Below, one piece after another: positions 34,465 through 43,102 of a stretch of 64,000 nt of DNA (position 1 is the stretch's first letter; each line of letters starts with the position of its first letter). The position numbers were made by a program, and so were the translations under genes. A model generated the notes under the pieces. That model was not told the DNA's origin. It did no database searches and saw only the letters and a program-made list of their open reading frames with translations. This DNA comes from G965229605 sp965229605 (GTDB lineage: Bacteria > Pseudomonadota > Alphaproteobacteria > CBDDJK01), in contig OZ245892.1 of the NCBI GenBank assembly GCA_965229605.1, positions 1,116,001 to 1,180,000 on the forward strand, written 5' to 3'.

Positions 34465-35808
34465 TCAGGCCCGCGCAATCATATGAAAAAATGTCCCCGA
34501 AACCTGGCCTTTGACCGACCCGGTCTCCGGCACGATCTCGCCCTGGGCATCAAGAACCGTCGCAAACGGCTGATCCGGCTGCTCAATGACAGAGCAATAG
34601 TGAAACTCATGCCCGCGCAACGCCGTGCCTGCCGCTAATCCTGCCGATTCATGCTCCAGCGTCGCATGGCGATATCCCAAATGGAACCGCCGCTTGTGAT
34701 AGCTTGTGACCAACCCTAAAAGCCCCGCCATTGCATGCGCCTGCCCGTCTTTGTCTATAAGCGTCTGGCCCAGCACCATATAGCCCCCGCATTCGCCGTG
34801 TATTGGACGGGTTCGGGCGTGAAGGTCAAGGGCCTTTTTAAAGCATTCAGCCGCTGCCAATGTCCCGGCATGAAGCTCGGGATAACCACCGGGCAGCCAG
34901 ACAATATCGGCATCCGGGTCCGGGGCCTGATCTGCAAGCGGGGAAAAGGGAATAATCGTCGCCCCTGCCCTTTTCCAATGTGTCAAGATATGCGGGTAAA
35001 CAAATGAAAATGCATCATCTTGTGCCAATGCTATTCTTTGCCCAGGCGGGTCCAGATCGTGGGAAGAATCAGACATTTTAGAGGCATAAATCGTTTTCCT
35101 GGCTGCAGCCCGAACCGCTTCAAGATCAATATGGGCGCGCAAGAAATCTGCATAATCGGCAATGGCTTTTTCCAGTTCAGGATGCTCCCGCGCCTGCACC
35201 AGTCCCAGATGGCGTTCTGGCAAGACAAGATCGCCGCGCCGTGGCAAGGCCCCCAATACCGGAATATCAATTTGGCTAAATCCTTCACGCACCAGCCGTT
35301 CATGACGGGGGCTGGCAACCCGGTTAAGAATAACACCGGCCAGATGCAGGTCAGCATGATAGCGGGCAAACCCCATGGCAATGGCTGCCGCAGATTGTGC
35401 CTGTCCCGAAACATCAAGAACAAGAATAACCGGCCAGCCAAATCGAATGGCGATATTTGCACTTGCGCCATTCCCGCAAGCACCCGGTTTTGACACGCCA
35501 TCGAATAGTCCCATTGAGCCTTCAGTCAAGATCAGGTCCGCCCCTTGCGCCTGAGACAAATTCTGGCAAAGCAGCGGCTCTGTCATGGCCCAGCTGTCAA
35601 GATTATAGGAAGCCCGCCCGGCAGCAGCGCGATGAAAAGCCGGGTCAATATAGTCCGGGCCGGATTTAAAGGGTTGGACACAAAGCCCGTCTTCCTTCAA
35701 GGCCCGCAAAAGACCCAGCATAACGGTTGTCTTTCCGGTTCCCGACCCGGGGGCTGAAATCAGGATACCCGGCGGGATATCAGGTGTGAGTCCCGGACTT
35801 TGAGTCAT
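34465..35808 (-). CDS. cobB: Cobyrinic/hydrogenobyrinic acid a,c-diamide synthase
   Basis: Amidates the a and c side chains of the corrin macrocycle using glutamine and ATP. The 447-residue protein has an N-terminal P-loop of the DTBS type (ISAPGSGTGKTTVMLGL near 17-33) and a C-terminal class I glutamine amidotransferase-like domain with the nucleophile Cys in HGECGGYMVLGQ near 345. The start overlaps the cobM stop by 4 bases. Given cobM next door, the aerobic (hydrogenobyrinic) pathway is likely. Confidence 0.92.
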   Translation of the reverse strand: MTQSPGLTPDIPPGILISAPGSGTGKTTVMLGLLRALKEDGLCVQPFKSGPDYIDPAFHRAAAGRASYNLDSWAMTEPLLCQNLSQAQGADLILTEGSMGLFDGVSKPGACGNGASANIAIRFGWPVILVLDVSGQAQSAAAIAMGFARYHADLHLAGVILNRVASPRHERLVREGFSQIDIPVLGALPRRGDLVLPERHLGLVQAREHPELEKAIADYADFLRAHIDLEAVRAAARKTIYASKMSDSSHDLDPPGQRIALAQDDAFSFVYPHILTHWKRAGATIIPFSPLADQAPDPDADIVWLPGGYPELHAGTLAAAECFKKALDLHARTRPIHGECGGYMVLGQTLIDKDGQAHAMAGLLGLVTSYHKRRFHLGYRHATLEHESAGLAAGTALRGHEFHYCSVIEQPDQPFATVLDAQGEIVPETGSVKGQVSGTFFHMIARA

Positions 35809-36581
35809 TTATTACTAGCCGCATTAAGCGGGCGGAAACGCCGTTCATAATCAGGGGCATAAAGCTGACTTTCGTCAAAAAGCGCATCATCTTCCCCTAA
35901 AACCTGGCCAACAAGAATAAGGGCGGTGCGCTGAATGGAAGGATCAATCTGTTTTTCGATGGTGGACAGGGTAGCGCGGATGATTTTTTCCTGCGGCCAG
36001 CTGGCCCGATAAACCACGGCGACCGGGCAGTCCGGTCCGTAATAGGGTGTCAGTTCTTCCACAACTTGTTTCAGCACATGAATGGACAGATGAATAGCTA
36101 GCGTTGCGCCGGTTTTGGCAAAATTTTGCAATGTTTCATCCGGCGGCATGGCGGTGGCCCGGCCTGACGTCCGGGTCAGCACAACCGATTGCGCCAGCCC
36201 CGGCAAGGTCAGTTCGCAGGATAAAGCTGCCGCAGCCGCACAAAAGGCAGGCACACCCGGCACAACCTGGGTTGGGATATCCACCGCCTTCAAACGGCGC
36301 AACTGTTCACCAAGCGCAGACCAGATCGATAAATCACCTGAATGTAACCGGGCGACATCCAGGCCTTTTTCATGGGCTTTTTTACATTCCGCGATGATAT
36401 CATCCAGACTAAGCGGAGCCGTATTCACAATATGCGCCCCTTCAGGACAATGATCCAGAATCGCCTTTGGCACCAGCGATCCCGCATAAAGACAGACGGG
36501 GGCAGCCGCAATAATATCACGCCCACGCAAGGTCAAAAGGTCGGGGGCGCCTGGTCCTGCTCCAATAAAGAAAACGGTCAT
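35805..36581 (-). CDS. cobM: Precorrin-4 C11-methyltransferase
   Basis: Adds a methyl group at C-11 of precorrin-4 in the aerobic cobalamin pathway. The 258-residue protein begins MTVFFIGAGPGAPDLLTLRG, and then has GDLSIWSALGEQ and VVPGVPAFCAAAAALSCELT; these match CobM rather than the other methylases. The ATG at 36581 overlaps the upstream glycosyltransferase stop (ATGA); a start at 36620 is less likely. With the 4-base overlap to cobB the genes are translationally linked. Other cob genes must lie outside the window. Confidence 0.92.
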   Translation of the reverse strand: MTVFFIGAGPGAPDLLTLRGRDIIAAAPVCLYAGSLVPKAILDHCPEGAHIVNTAPLSLDDIIAECKKAHEKGLDVARLHSGDLSIWSALGEQLRRLKAVDIPTQVVPGVPAFCAAAAALSCELTLPGLAQSVVLTRTSGRATAMPPDETLQNFAKTGATLAIHLSIHVLKQVVEELTPYYGPDCPVAVVYRASWPQEKIIRATLSTIEKQIDPSIQRTALILVGQVLGEDDALFDESQLYAPDYERRFRPLNAASNK

Positions 36582-37855
36582 GCGCCCTGCCTTCCCTTTT
36601 GTTGCCATTCCTGCGCCCATTGGTCGGCCTGGTCGATCATGGCGCCAATTTGCCGATGCCAGCTATAATGCGCTAAATCTTGTGCGCTTTTAAGGGCAAG
36701 CGAACGCGCCCAATCATAGTTTTTATAAATTTTATCAATGGCTTTAACAGTTTCGCTCACCGATGGAAAAAACCAGCCTTTAAAGCGCGGCACCTGATCA
36801 AGCGATAAAATTTGTCCACTGCCCTGATCAACAAAACTTGGCATAACAGATTGTGACACCGCAAACGGAGTCAAAGACGGCGAGATATTCAAAAGATCGA
36901 GATGACCGCTTGCAGCACTCAAGACGGTTGGCACGCCCGAGGCTATGGTTTCCATGGCAGGAAGATTGGTCCCACCTTCAAATTTGCTGAGGAAAAGCGC
37001 GCAATGCATATTGCGATGGATTGCCGCAAAATCCGGATTTTCGACAGGCCCCAGATCAATCACCCGATCCGATGAAATACCATTGGCTTCAAGCGAAGCC
37101 ACCACATCAAGCCTTTCGGTCTCGCTGTCGTAGACAAAAGGATGTTCCAGTGCCTTTTGTCGATTAAATCGGTCCACAAAACCTGCCCCGTAGCTGCTGT
37201 GCCAGGCGGTGACCAGAACAGCCTGCGGAATCGATTTAAGGATTTCGCGAAAGGCTTTGGTGACAACATCCTGCGCTTTTCTGATTTCAAGCTTCCCGCC
37301 GGAAAAAATATAAAATGGGTTATTTCCTGATAAGTCGATTGGTGGAGCAACAAGGCTGGGGGAGAATATATCCGTTGCCACGCCCTGAATAATGGTTGCG
37401 GTGTTTTTTACGCCATGTTCCTGCAAGACTCGCTGATTGATCTCGGACACACAAATAACCCCGGCCAATTTTTGATTCATCAAGGCCACGGCTTCCGGGG
37501 GAGGCGTGATATTTTCAAAAGCAATCACCCCGACCGGGATTGATCCTTTAACGGTTTTCGACTCTTCTAGCCGCTTGACATAGTCTTTCCAGTTTCCGCC
37601 CAATGCCATGAAAAAATAGGCCTGCGGGTCTGTGAGAGAGCCTTTGGCTTCAACCTGCTTGAAGTCTTCGTAACTTTGCCGATAGAAACGGGTAAATATA
37701 TCCTTATCAAGGGGATTGATGCCACTTATATCTGGCGGGGCTATAAAATTTGATACACGGTGGCCATGCAAAGCCGCATATTTGGCTAAATTCTGGCCAA
37801 ACACCCCCCAGCCCGTAAAAGGATCAACGCGCCAGTCAAAATAAATATGAGTCAT
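36578..37855 (-). CDS. GT-B-fold glycosyltransferase (group 1-like)
   Basis: A 425-residue glycosyltransferase. The N-terminal Rossmann-like half begins HIYFDWRVDPFTGWGVFGQNL. The C-terminal half has the GT4 nucleotide-sugar motif FLSKFEGGTNLPAMETIASG near 300-320, where an E-x7-E pair is seen. No TM segments or signal peptide are present, so it is probably cytoplasmic. Donor and acceptor cannot be read. It lies directly upstream of, and overlaps by 4 bases, cobM in a cobalamin operon, an unusual place for a surface-glycan enzyme; it may only share transcription. Confidence 0.82.
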   Translation of the reverse strand: MTHIYFDWRVDPFTGWGVFGQNLAKYAALHGHRVSNFIAPPDISGINPLDKDIFTRFYRQSYEDFKQVEAKGSLTDPQAYFFMALGGNWKDYVKRLEESKTVKGSIPVGVIAFENITPPPEAVALMNQKLAGVICVSEINQRVLQEHGVKNTATIIQGVATDIFSPSLVAPPIDLSGNNPFYIFSGGKLEIRKAQDVVTKAFREILKSIPQAVLVTAWHSSYGAGFVDRFNRQKALEHPFVYDSETERLDVVASLEANGISSDRVIDLGPVENPDFAAIHRNMHCALFLSKFEGGTNLPAMETIASGVPTVLSAASGHLDLLNISPSLTPFAVSQSVMPSFVDQGSGQILSLDQVPRFKGWFFPSVSETVKAIDKIYKNYDWARSLALKSAQDLAHYSWHRQIGAMIDQADQWAQEWQQKGRQGA

Positions 37856-37901
37856 CTATTAAAGACAATCAACAACATAACACGCGGTAACTGACCCTGA
37901 A

Positions 37902-38174
37902 TCAATCCGGGTCAAAGGGCGTGGTCTGCAAAGCCCCGCCAGCTCCTTCCTCGATCTTCTCGATACGGGCTTTGGCCTCTGCCAGCTTGCGCGCACAATG
38001 CTGACGCAGAAGATTCCCGCGCTCATAGACATCAATCGCTTGCTCCAGCGCAGTCTCCCCGCGCTCAAGGTTGCGGACAATCGTCTCCAGCGCATCCAGA
38101 GCCTCTTCAAAGCTCAATTTGGCAATGTCTTCTGGAATAGAGTCTTTGGGAACAGAATCCGCTTGCTTTGCCAT
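37902..38174 (-). CDS. xseB: Exodeoxyribonuclease VII small subunit
   Basis: The small helical subunit of the single-strand-specific exonuclease VII. The 90-residue protein has the family core LSFEEALDALETIVRNLERGE, then LEQAIDVYERGNLLRQHCARKLAEAKARIE, two long coiled helices, and an acidic C-terminus. It follows icd by 2 bases, so the two are co-transcribed. The large subunit xseA is not in the window. Confidence 0.94.
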   Translation of the reverse strand: MAKQADSVPKDSIPEDIAKLSFEEALDALETIVRNLERGETALEQAIDVYERGNLLRQHCARKLAEAKARIEKIEEGAGGALQTTPFDPD

Positions 38175-38176
38175 GA

Positions 38177-39400
38177 TCAGGCCCTTTTCATCGCTGTTTG
38201 CAGATTATCTGCAACCGCATCCAGAAAACCCCGGGTCGTGGCATACGGATGATCCGGGTCGATCAAGATTGCAAGGTCCTTTGTCATGGTGCCGCTTTCA
38301 ACCGTGTCCACACAAACTTTTTCAAGCAGTTCAGCAAAAGCAACTACATCCGGCGTATCATCAAACTTCCCGCGATAGCGCAAACCCCGGCTCCAGGCGA
38401 AAATAGAGGCAATTGGATTGGTCGAGGTTTCCTTGCCTTGCTGATGCATCCGAAAATGGCGGGTGACGGTGCCATGTGCGGCTTCCGATTCAACACAATC
38501 ACCGGCCGGAGTCATCAAGACAGAGGTCATCAACCCCAGCGAGCCAAAGCCCTGTGCAATAGAATCGGACTGCACATCCCCGTCATAGTTCTTGGCAGCC
38601 CAGATGAAGCCGCCCGGATTTTTCAAGGCAAAGGCCACCATATCATCAATCAACCGATGCTCATACCAGAGGCCTGCATCCTTAAAGCGCTCTGCGAACT
38701 CATTATCAAAAACCAGTTGAAATAAATCCTTAAATCGCCCGTCATAGGCTTTGAGAATTGTGTTCTTGGTGGACAGATAAACCGGCAGGCTGCGCATTAG
38801 CCCATAATTAAAACAGGCCCGCGCAAAACCGGTGATCGAGGCATCAAGATTATACATGCCCATCGCAATCCCCGGCCCTTCAAAGCGGAAGACCTGATGG
38901 CGAATTGTTTCGCCTTTCGGGTCTTCGGGCGTGAAGGTGATCGACAAAAGCCCGGCCCCTGGCACCAGAAAATCGGTGGCCCGATATTGATCGCCAAACG
39001 CATGGCGGGCAACAGTGATCGGCTTTTCCCAGCTGGGGACCAGACGCGGAACATTTTTGCAGACGATGGGTTCACGAAAGACTGTGCCATCCAGGATATT
39101 GCGGATGGTTCCATTCGGCGAACGCCACATTTTCTTCAGCCCGAATTCAGCAACACGGGCTTCATCAGGGGTGATGGTTGCACATTTAACCCCGACTCCA
39201 TAGCGGCGGATTGCATGGGCTGAGTCAATCGTAATCTGGTCATCTGTTTCATCACGCGCCTGCATCCCGAGATCATAATATTTTAAATCAATATCCAGAT
39301 AGGGCAGAATCAGTTTTTCCTTGATAAAAGACCAGATGATACGGGTCATTTCATCCCCGTCAAGTTCAACCACTGGCTCTTTTACATTGATTTTTTTCAT
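38177..39400 (-). CDS. icd: NADP-dependent isocitrate dehydrogenase
   Basis: TCA-cycle enzyme converting isocitrate to 2-oxoglutarate. The 407-residue chain is the eukaryote-like homodimeric type common in alphaproteobacteria (ELDGDEMTRIIWSFIKEKLI near 13, substrate-binding RSPNGTIRN near 95, metal ligands in KNYDGDVQSDSIAQGFGSLGL). AAHGTVTRHFR near 310 is the coenzyme-binding stretch and indicates NADP preference. GGAG lies upstream of the ATG at 39400. xseB follows immediately. Confidence 0.96.
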   Translation of the reverse strand: MKKINVKEPVVELDGDEMTRIIWSFIKEKLILPYLDIDLKYYDLGMQARDETDDQITIDSAHAIRRYGVGVKCATITPDEARVAEFGLKKMWRSPNGTIRNILDGTVFREPIVCKNVPRLVPSWEKPITVARHAFGDQYRATDFLVPGAGLLSITFTPEDPKGETIRHQVFRFEGPGIAMGMYNLDASITGFARACFNYGLMRSLPVYLSTKNTILKAYDGRFKDLFQLVFDNEFAERFKDAGLWYEHRLIDDMVAFALKNPGGFIWAAKNYDGDVQSDSIAQGFGSLGLMTSVLMTPAGDCVESEAAHGTVTRHFRMHQQGKETSTNPIASIFAWSRGLRYRGKFDDTPDVVAFAELLEKVCVDTVESGTMTKDLAILIDPDHPYATTRGFLDAVADNLQTAMKRA

Positions 39401-39442
39401 AAATTATCTCCAGACAATCTTGACTTCCCAATATATGAAAGA

Positions 39443-39838
39443 TTACGCCGCAAAAGAGACCCCGCAGCCGCAGGATGATTTTGCATTGGGGTTATTGACG
39501 GTAAAATAGGCCCCGGTCAGATTGTCAATATAATCCACCTGTGCGCCTTGAAGATAGACAAGCGATTCACTGTCAGTGACCAGCTTCGCCCCTTCGCTTT
39601 CAAAGATATGATCATCGGGACCGGTGTCAAAGGCAAAATCAAAATGATATTGATAGCCCGAACAGCCGCCGCCTGAAACGGTCAGGCGCAGCATCGCGCC
39701 GGGTTTTTCTTCTTGCTCTGCCAGCACAAAAATTCGCTTTGCGGCAGATTCAGAAAGACTCAAAGCTTCCTCTGGATGAGGGATTGTGACGGGATCGGCA
39801 AAAGGGTCCTCTTCGGACAGATGGTTAATATCCTGCAT
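39443..39838 (-). CDS. erpA: A-type iron-sulfur carrier protein (ErpA/IscA family)
   Basis: Delivers Fe-S clusters to apoproteins. The 131-residue protein has a 30-residue acidic leader before the HesB core (LSLSESAAKRIFVLAEQE). The three ligand cysteines are present: one in GGGCSGYQYHF and the pair in SSCGCGVSF at the C-terminus. The ATG at 39838, with AGAGG upstream, is better than 39910. The leader is longer than in E. coli ErpA but similar in other alphaproteobacteria. It is divergent from cysK. Confidence 0.88.
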   Translation of the reverse strand: MQDINHLSEEDPFADPVTIPHPEEALSLSESAAKRIFVLAEQEEKPGAMLRLTVSGGGCSGYQYHFDFAFDTGPDDHIFESEGAKLVTDSESLVYLQGAQVDYIDNLTGAYFTVNNPNAKSSCGCGVSFAA

Positions 39839-39984
39839 GATGAGCCTCTTTAGTGTAAAATCTATGATGGATATAGGCGGTTTTACCCAAAAAGACCAGA
39901 GCTTCATCACAGGTTCTGTGTTTTCCCCATTTTTATGTGGTTTTTTCTGTGGTTTTTTTCTGGGATATTTCGTATTTCCAAGGG

Positions 39985-40929
39985 ATGAGCCGCCCGCAGA
40001 TTTACGATTCGATTCTGGAGACGATAGGCAGGACCCCGCTGGTTCGTCTGCCGCGTTTGAGTGCGCATTACCAGCCGAAAGCCGAGGTTTTGGCCAAGCT
40101 GGAGTTTTTCAATCCGCTTTCCAGCGTCAAGGACAGAATCGGCTGCGCCATGCTGGATTATCTTGAAGAGCAGAAACTGGCGACACCGGGCAAAACGGTT
40201 TTGGTTGAGCCGACTTCTGGCAATACGGGCATTGCGCTGGCTTTTGCGGCGGCGGCTAAAGGCTATCGGCTGTGCCTGGTAATGCCGGAGAGCATGTCGA
40301 TAGAGCGGCGCAAGATGTTAAAGTTTCTTGGCGCAGAGTTACATTTGACTCCGGCAGATAAAGGGATGAAAGGAGCGATTGAAGCGGCGGAAACTTTACT
40401 GGAAGAGATTCCTTTTTCCCTGATGCCGCAGCAATTTATCAATCCGGCCAACCCGGAGATTCACCGCCGGACCACTGCCCGCGAGATTTGGGAGGATTGC
40501 GCTGAAGAGGTCGATGGATTGATCGCCGGCGTTGGCACGGGGGGCACCATCACCGGGGTTGGCGAAGTGTTAAAGGACTATAACCCGGCTTTCAAGGTGA
40601 TTGCGGTTGAGCCGGAAGACAGCCCGGTTTTATCGGGCGGACCACCCGGCCCTCATAAAATTCAAGGCATCGGGGCAGGATTTATCCCGGACAATCTGAA
40701 TATGGATGTTATTGACGATATTGTCCGCATTGCCAACGAGACGGCTTTTCGCACCGCCCGCGAGGCCGCAAAAATGGAAGGCCTGGCCTGCGGCATTTCT
40801 TCTGGCGCGGCTCTGGCGGCTGCTTTTGAAGTGGCAAAGCGCCCGGATTACAAAGGCAAACGGCTAGTGGTGATCCTGGCAAGCCCGGCGGAGCGTTATA
40901 TCTCGACCCCGCTATTTGATGGATTCTAG
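39985..40929 (+). CDS. cysK: Cysteine synthase A (O-acetylserine sulfhydrylase)
   Basis: A PLP enzyme making cysteine from O-acetylserine and sulfide. The 314-residue protein has IGRTPLVRLPRL near 12, the PLP lysine in SSVKDRIG near 47, the substrate loop EPTSGNTGIALAF near 72 and the phosphate-binding GVGTGGTITGVG near 180. The ATG at 39985 is preferred on homology; an upstream ATG at 39937 adds a hydrophobic leader with no homology. The stop codon TAG at 40927-40929 is made by the first bases of a lone MITE end. Confidence 0.92.
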   Translation: MSRPQIYDSILETIGRTPLVRLPRLSAHYQPKAEVLAKLEFFNPLSSVKDRIGCAMLDYLEEQKLATPGKTVLVEPTSGNTGIALAFAAAAKGYRLCLVMPESMSIERRKMLKFLGAELHLTPADKGMKGAIEAAETLLEEIPFSLMPQQFINPANPEIHRRTTAREIWEDCAEEVDGLIAGVGTGGTITGVGEVLKDYNPAFKVIAVEPEDSPVLSGGPPGPHKIQGIGAGFIPDNLNMDVIDDIVRIANETAFRTAREAAKMEGLACGISSGAALAAAFEVAKRPDYKGKRLVVILASPAERYISTPLFDGF

Positions 40930-40947
40930 GGTCAGGACTCATAAGAT
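40927..40947 (+). repeat. Solitary copy of the MITE terminal repeat
   Basis: These 21 bases match the outer end of the 12.9-kb MITE: 20 of 21 to each of its two ends. No opposite end follows within several hundred bases. The sequence supplies the cysK stop (TAG), an AGGA ribosome-binding-like site at 40934-40937 and the first two bases of the moeB start codon (40946). Confidence 0.85.
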
Positions 40948-41722
40948 GATGGAACTGGATGATGCACAGCTTGCCCGCTATGCCCGCCATGTCATTTTGA
41001 ATGAAGTGGGGGAGGAAGGACAAATACGGCTTTTGCAATCGCGGGTATTGGTGGTCGGGGCTGGCGGGCTTGGTGCCCCGGTATTGATGTATCTGGCAGC
41101 CGCCGGGGTTGGAAATCTGGGTATTATTGATCATGATATTGTTGACCTCAGCAATCTGCAGCGTCAGATCATCCATGACACAGAAACCGTCGGGCAAACA
41201 AAAATTGACAGCGCAGCCGAACGGCTGGAAGCGATCAACCCCGAAATCACCCTTGACCGCCATCGGGCGCGGCTAAATGAAACCAACGCCGAAGAATTGT
41301 TTCAAGCCTATGACCTGATCGTTGATGGCAGCGATAATTTTCCAACCCGCTATCTGGTCAATGATACTTGCTACCGTCTGGGCAAAACACTTGTCAGCGC
41401 AGCGGTCATCCGCTTTGAAGGGCAGCTGTCCACCTATAAACCGCACGAAGGCGGCCCGTGCTATCGTTGTCTTTTTCCCTCGGCCCCGCCAGCTGACCTT
41501 ATTCCACGCTGCGAGACCGTCGGCATTTTCGGGGCCATCGCCGGAGTCATGGGCTCTTTACAGGCCACCGAAGTCTTAAAAGAACTGCTTGGTTTAGGAA
41601 AAAGCATGGTCGGGCGACTTCTTTTATATGATGCGCTTGATGTGTCGATCAATATGATCGATTTTGCCCGTAATCCCGCCTGCCCGCTTTGCGGCAACAC
41701 TGGTCAAAATAAAGAGGATTAA
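40946..41722 (+). CDS. moeB: MoeB/ThiF-family adenylyltransferase
   Basis: An E1-like enzyme that adenylates the C-terminus of MoaD or ThiS for sulfur transfer. The 258-residue protein has YARHVILNEVGEEGQ, nucleotide-binding VLVVGAGGLGAPVLMYLAAAG near 33-52, DFV-like DHDIVDLSNLQRQIIH near 66, and two zinc-binding CxxC pairs (CYRC near 178 and CPLC near 248). It has no rhodanese domain. Two adjacent ATGs at 40946 and 40949 are possible; the ribosome-binding AGGA lies inside the MITE end. MoeB or ThiF identity depends on a partner not seen here. Confidence 0.9.
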   Translation: MMELDDAQLARYARHVILNEVGEEGQIRLLQSRVLVVGAGGLGAPVLMYLAAAGVGNLGIIDHDIVDLSNLQRQIIHDTETVGQTKIDSAAERLEAINPEITLDRHRARLNETNAEELFQAYDLIVDGSDNFPTRYLVNDTCYRLGKTLVSAAVIRFEGQLSTYKPHEGGPCYRCLFPSAPPADLIPRCETVGIFGAIAGVMGSLQATEVLKELLGLGKSMVGRLLLYDALDVSINMIDFARNPACPLCGNTGQNKED

Positions 41723-41727
41723 CGCCT

Positions 41728-43077
41728 GTGTCTTCTCTCCCCCTGTCTTTCGATTCTTGGCCCTATAGCCAGGATATTTCCGCGCTGCTTTCTGCCAATG
41801 TCGGGCCTGCCGGGTTGAGTGACGCAAGATTTCACGCCGCTCTTGCCCGGATTGATCAGGGAATCGAGACCATGCGCCAGGCCTTTAAGGCAGGCAAAAG
41901 CCCCTTTCTTGAAAGTGCAGACTGGGAACATGACCTTGCCGAAGTCACACAAGCCGCCGCATCCTTTCAGGGGTTCGAGGAAGTCATTGTGCTTGGCACC
42001 GGCGGATCAAGCCTTGGCGGGCGGGCTTTGCAAGCCATGCGGGGCCGTCAGAACAATCAAAACGGAACACGTCTTTCTATTGTCACCAATATTGATCCTT
42101 TCAGCTTTGAACAACTGATCGACCGCCAGAATTGGCAAAAAACTGGGGTGATTGCGATTTCAAAATCAGGTCATACCGTTGAAACCCTGATGCAGCTTTA
42201 TACGATATTGCCCTTGATGCGCCGCGCCATTGCTCCGGCGCAGGATATCGCCAATCATTTGATCATGATCACCGACCCCGGCGATAATCCGCTGCGTAGC
42301 CTGGCCGAAAGGTTGAAGGCCCGGATTCTTGACCATCCGCAAGCGATTGGCGGACGCTATTCGGTTTTGACCGTGGTCGGGGCCTTGCCCGCCCTGATTG
42401 CCGGACTCGATCCCCGGCTGGTCCGCGAAGGGGCGCGCCTGGTCCGCGATCAGACCTTGAAATCAGGCAAGGCAGTCGATTGTCAGCCTGGAATCGGGGC
42501 TGCTGCGCTGTCAGAACTTCATAATGCTCAATCGCAAGAAGCCACAGGCTTAACCGGTCATGTCATGCTGGCCTATTCTGATCGCCTGGGATCGCTGGCA
42601 CGCTGGCATCGCCAGCTCTGGGCAGAAAGTCTGGGCAAAAACGGGATGGGCGCCACCCCGATCTATGCCACCGGGCCGGTGGATCAGCATAGCCAGCTCC
42701 AGCTATGGATTGACGGCCCGCGCGACAAGGTTTTCACCGTCCTTGGCACCCCGCGCCTGTCCGGTCAATTTTGCCTTGATGAGGCTGCACTTGCCAATGA
42801 TCAACGGCTTTCCTATCTTTCAGGCCACCGGCTTGGCGATTTGATGTATGCCGCCATGCGGGCAACCGGGGAAAGCCTGACCGCCCATGGATGTCCATTG
42901 CGCTGGTTCGAAATTCCGCATATAAATGAACAGGCCATGGGTGCGCTTTTCATGCATTTTATGCTGGAGACGGTTTTGATCGCTGATGCAATGGGCGTCA
43001 ATGCCTTTGACCAGCCAGCCGTAGAGGATGGCAAGCAACGTATCCATCGTTATCTTGCGAACCGCTTTACCCTTTAA
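41728..43077 (+). CDS. pgi: Glucose-6-phosphate isomerase
   Basis: Interconverts glucose-6-phosphate and fructose-6-phosphate. The 449-residue sequence is of the shorter PGI type. It has VLGTGGSSLGGRAL near 88-101, the phosphate-loop ISKSGHTVETLMQ near 145, and the catalytic glutamate region in LWAESLGKNGMG near 297. Towards the end are the histidine in PHINEQAMGALFMHF and a family lysine. The start is GTG at 41728, 5 bases after the moeB stop, with AGAGG a little far upstream. mutL starts 25 bases later. Confidence 0.93.
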   Translation: MSSLPLSFDSWPYSQDISALLSANVGPAGLSDARFHAALARIDQGIETMRQAFKAGKSPFLESADWEHDLAEVTQAAASFQGFEEVIVLGTGGSSLGGRALQAMRGRQNNQNGTRLSIVTNIDPFSFEQLIDRQNWQKTGVIAISKSGHTVETLMQLYTILPLMRRAIAPAQDIANHLIMITDPGDNPLRSLAERLKARILDHPQAIGGRYSVLTVVGALPALIAGLDPRLVREGARLVRDQTLKSGKAVDCQPGIGAAALSELHNAQSQEATGLTGHVMLAYSDRLGSLARWHRQLWAESLGKNGMGATPIYATGPVDQHSQLQLWIDGPRDKVFTVLGTPRLSGQFCLDEAALANDQRLSYLSGHRLGDLMYAAMRATGESLTAHGCPLRWFEIPHINEQAMGALFMHFMLETVLIADAMGVNAFDQPAVEDGKQRIHRYLANRFTL

Positions 43078-43102
43078 GATTGAGAGATCAGACGATAGTA
43101 TC

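Noticed and set aside
37856..37901. Cobalamin riboswitch upstream of the glycosyltransferase-cob genes
   Set aside because: The gap is only 46 bases and lacks a B12-box-like sequence.
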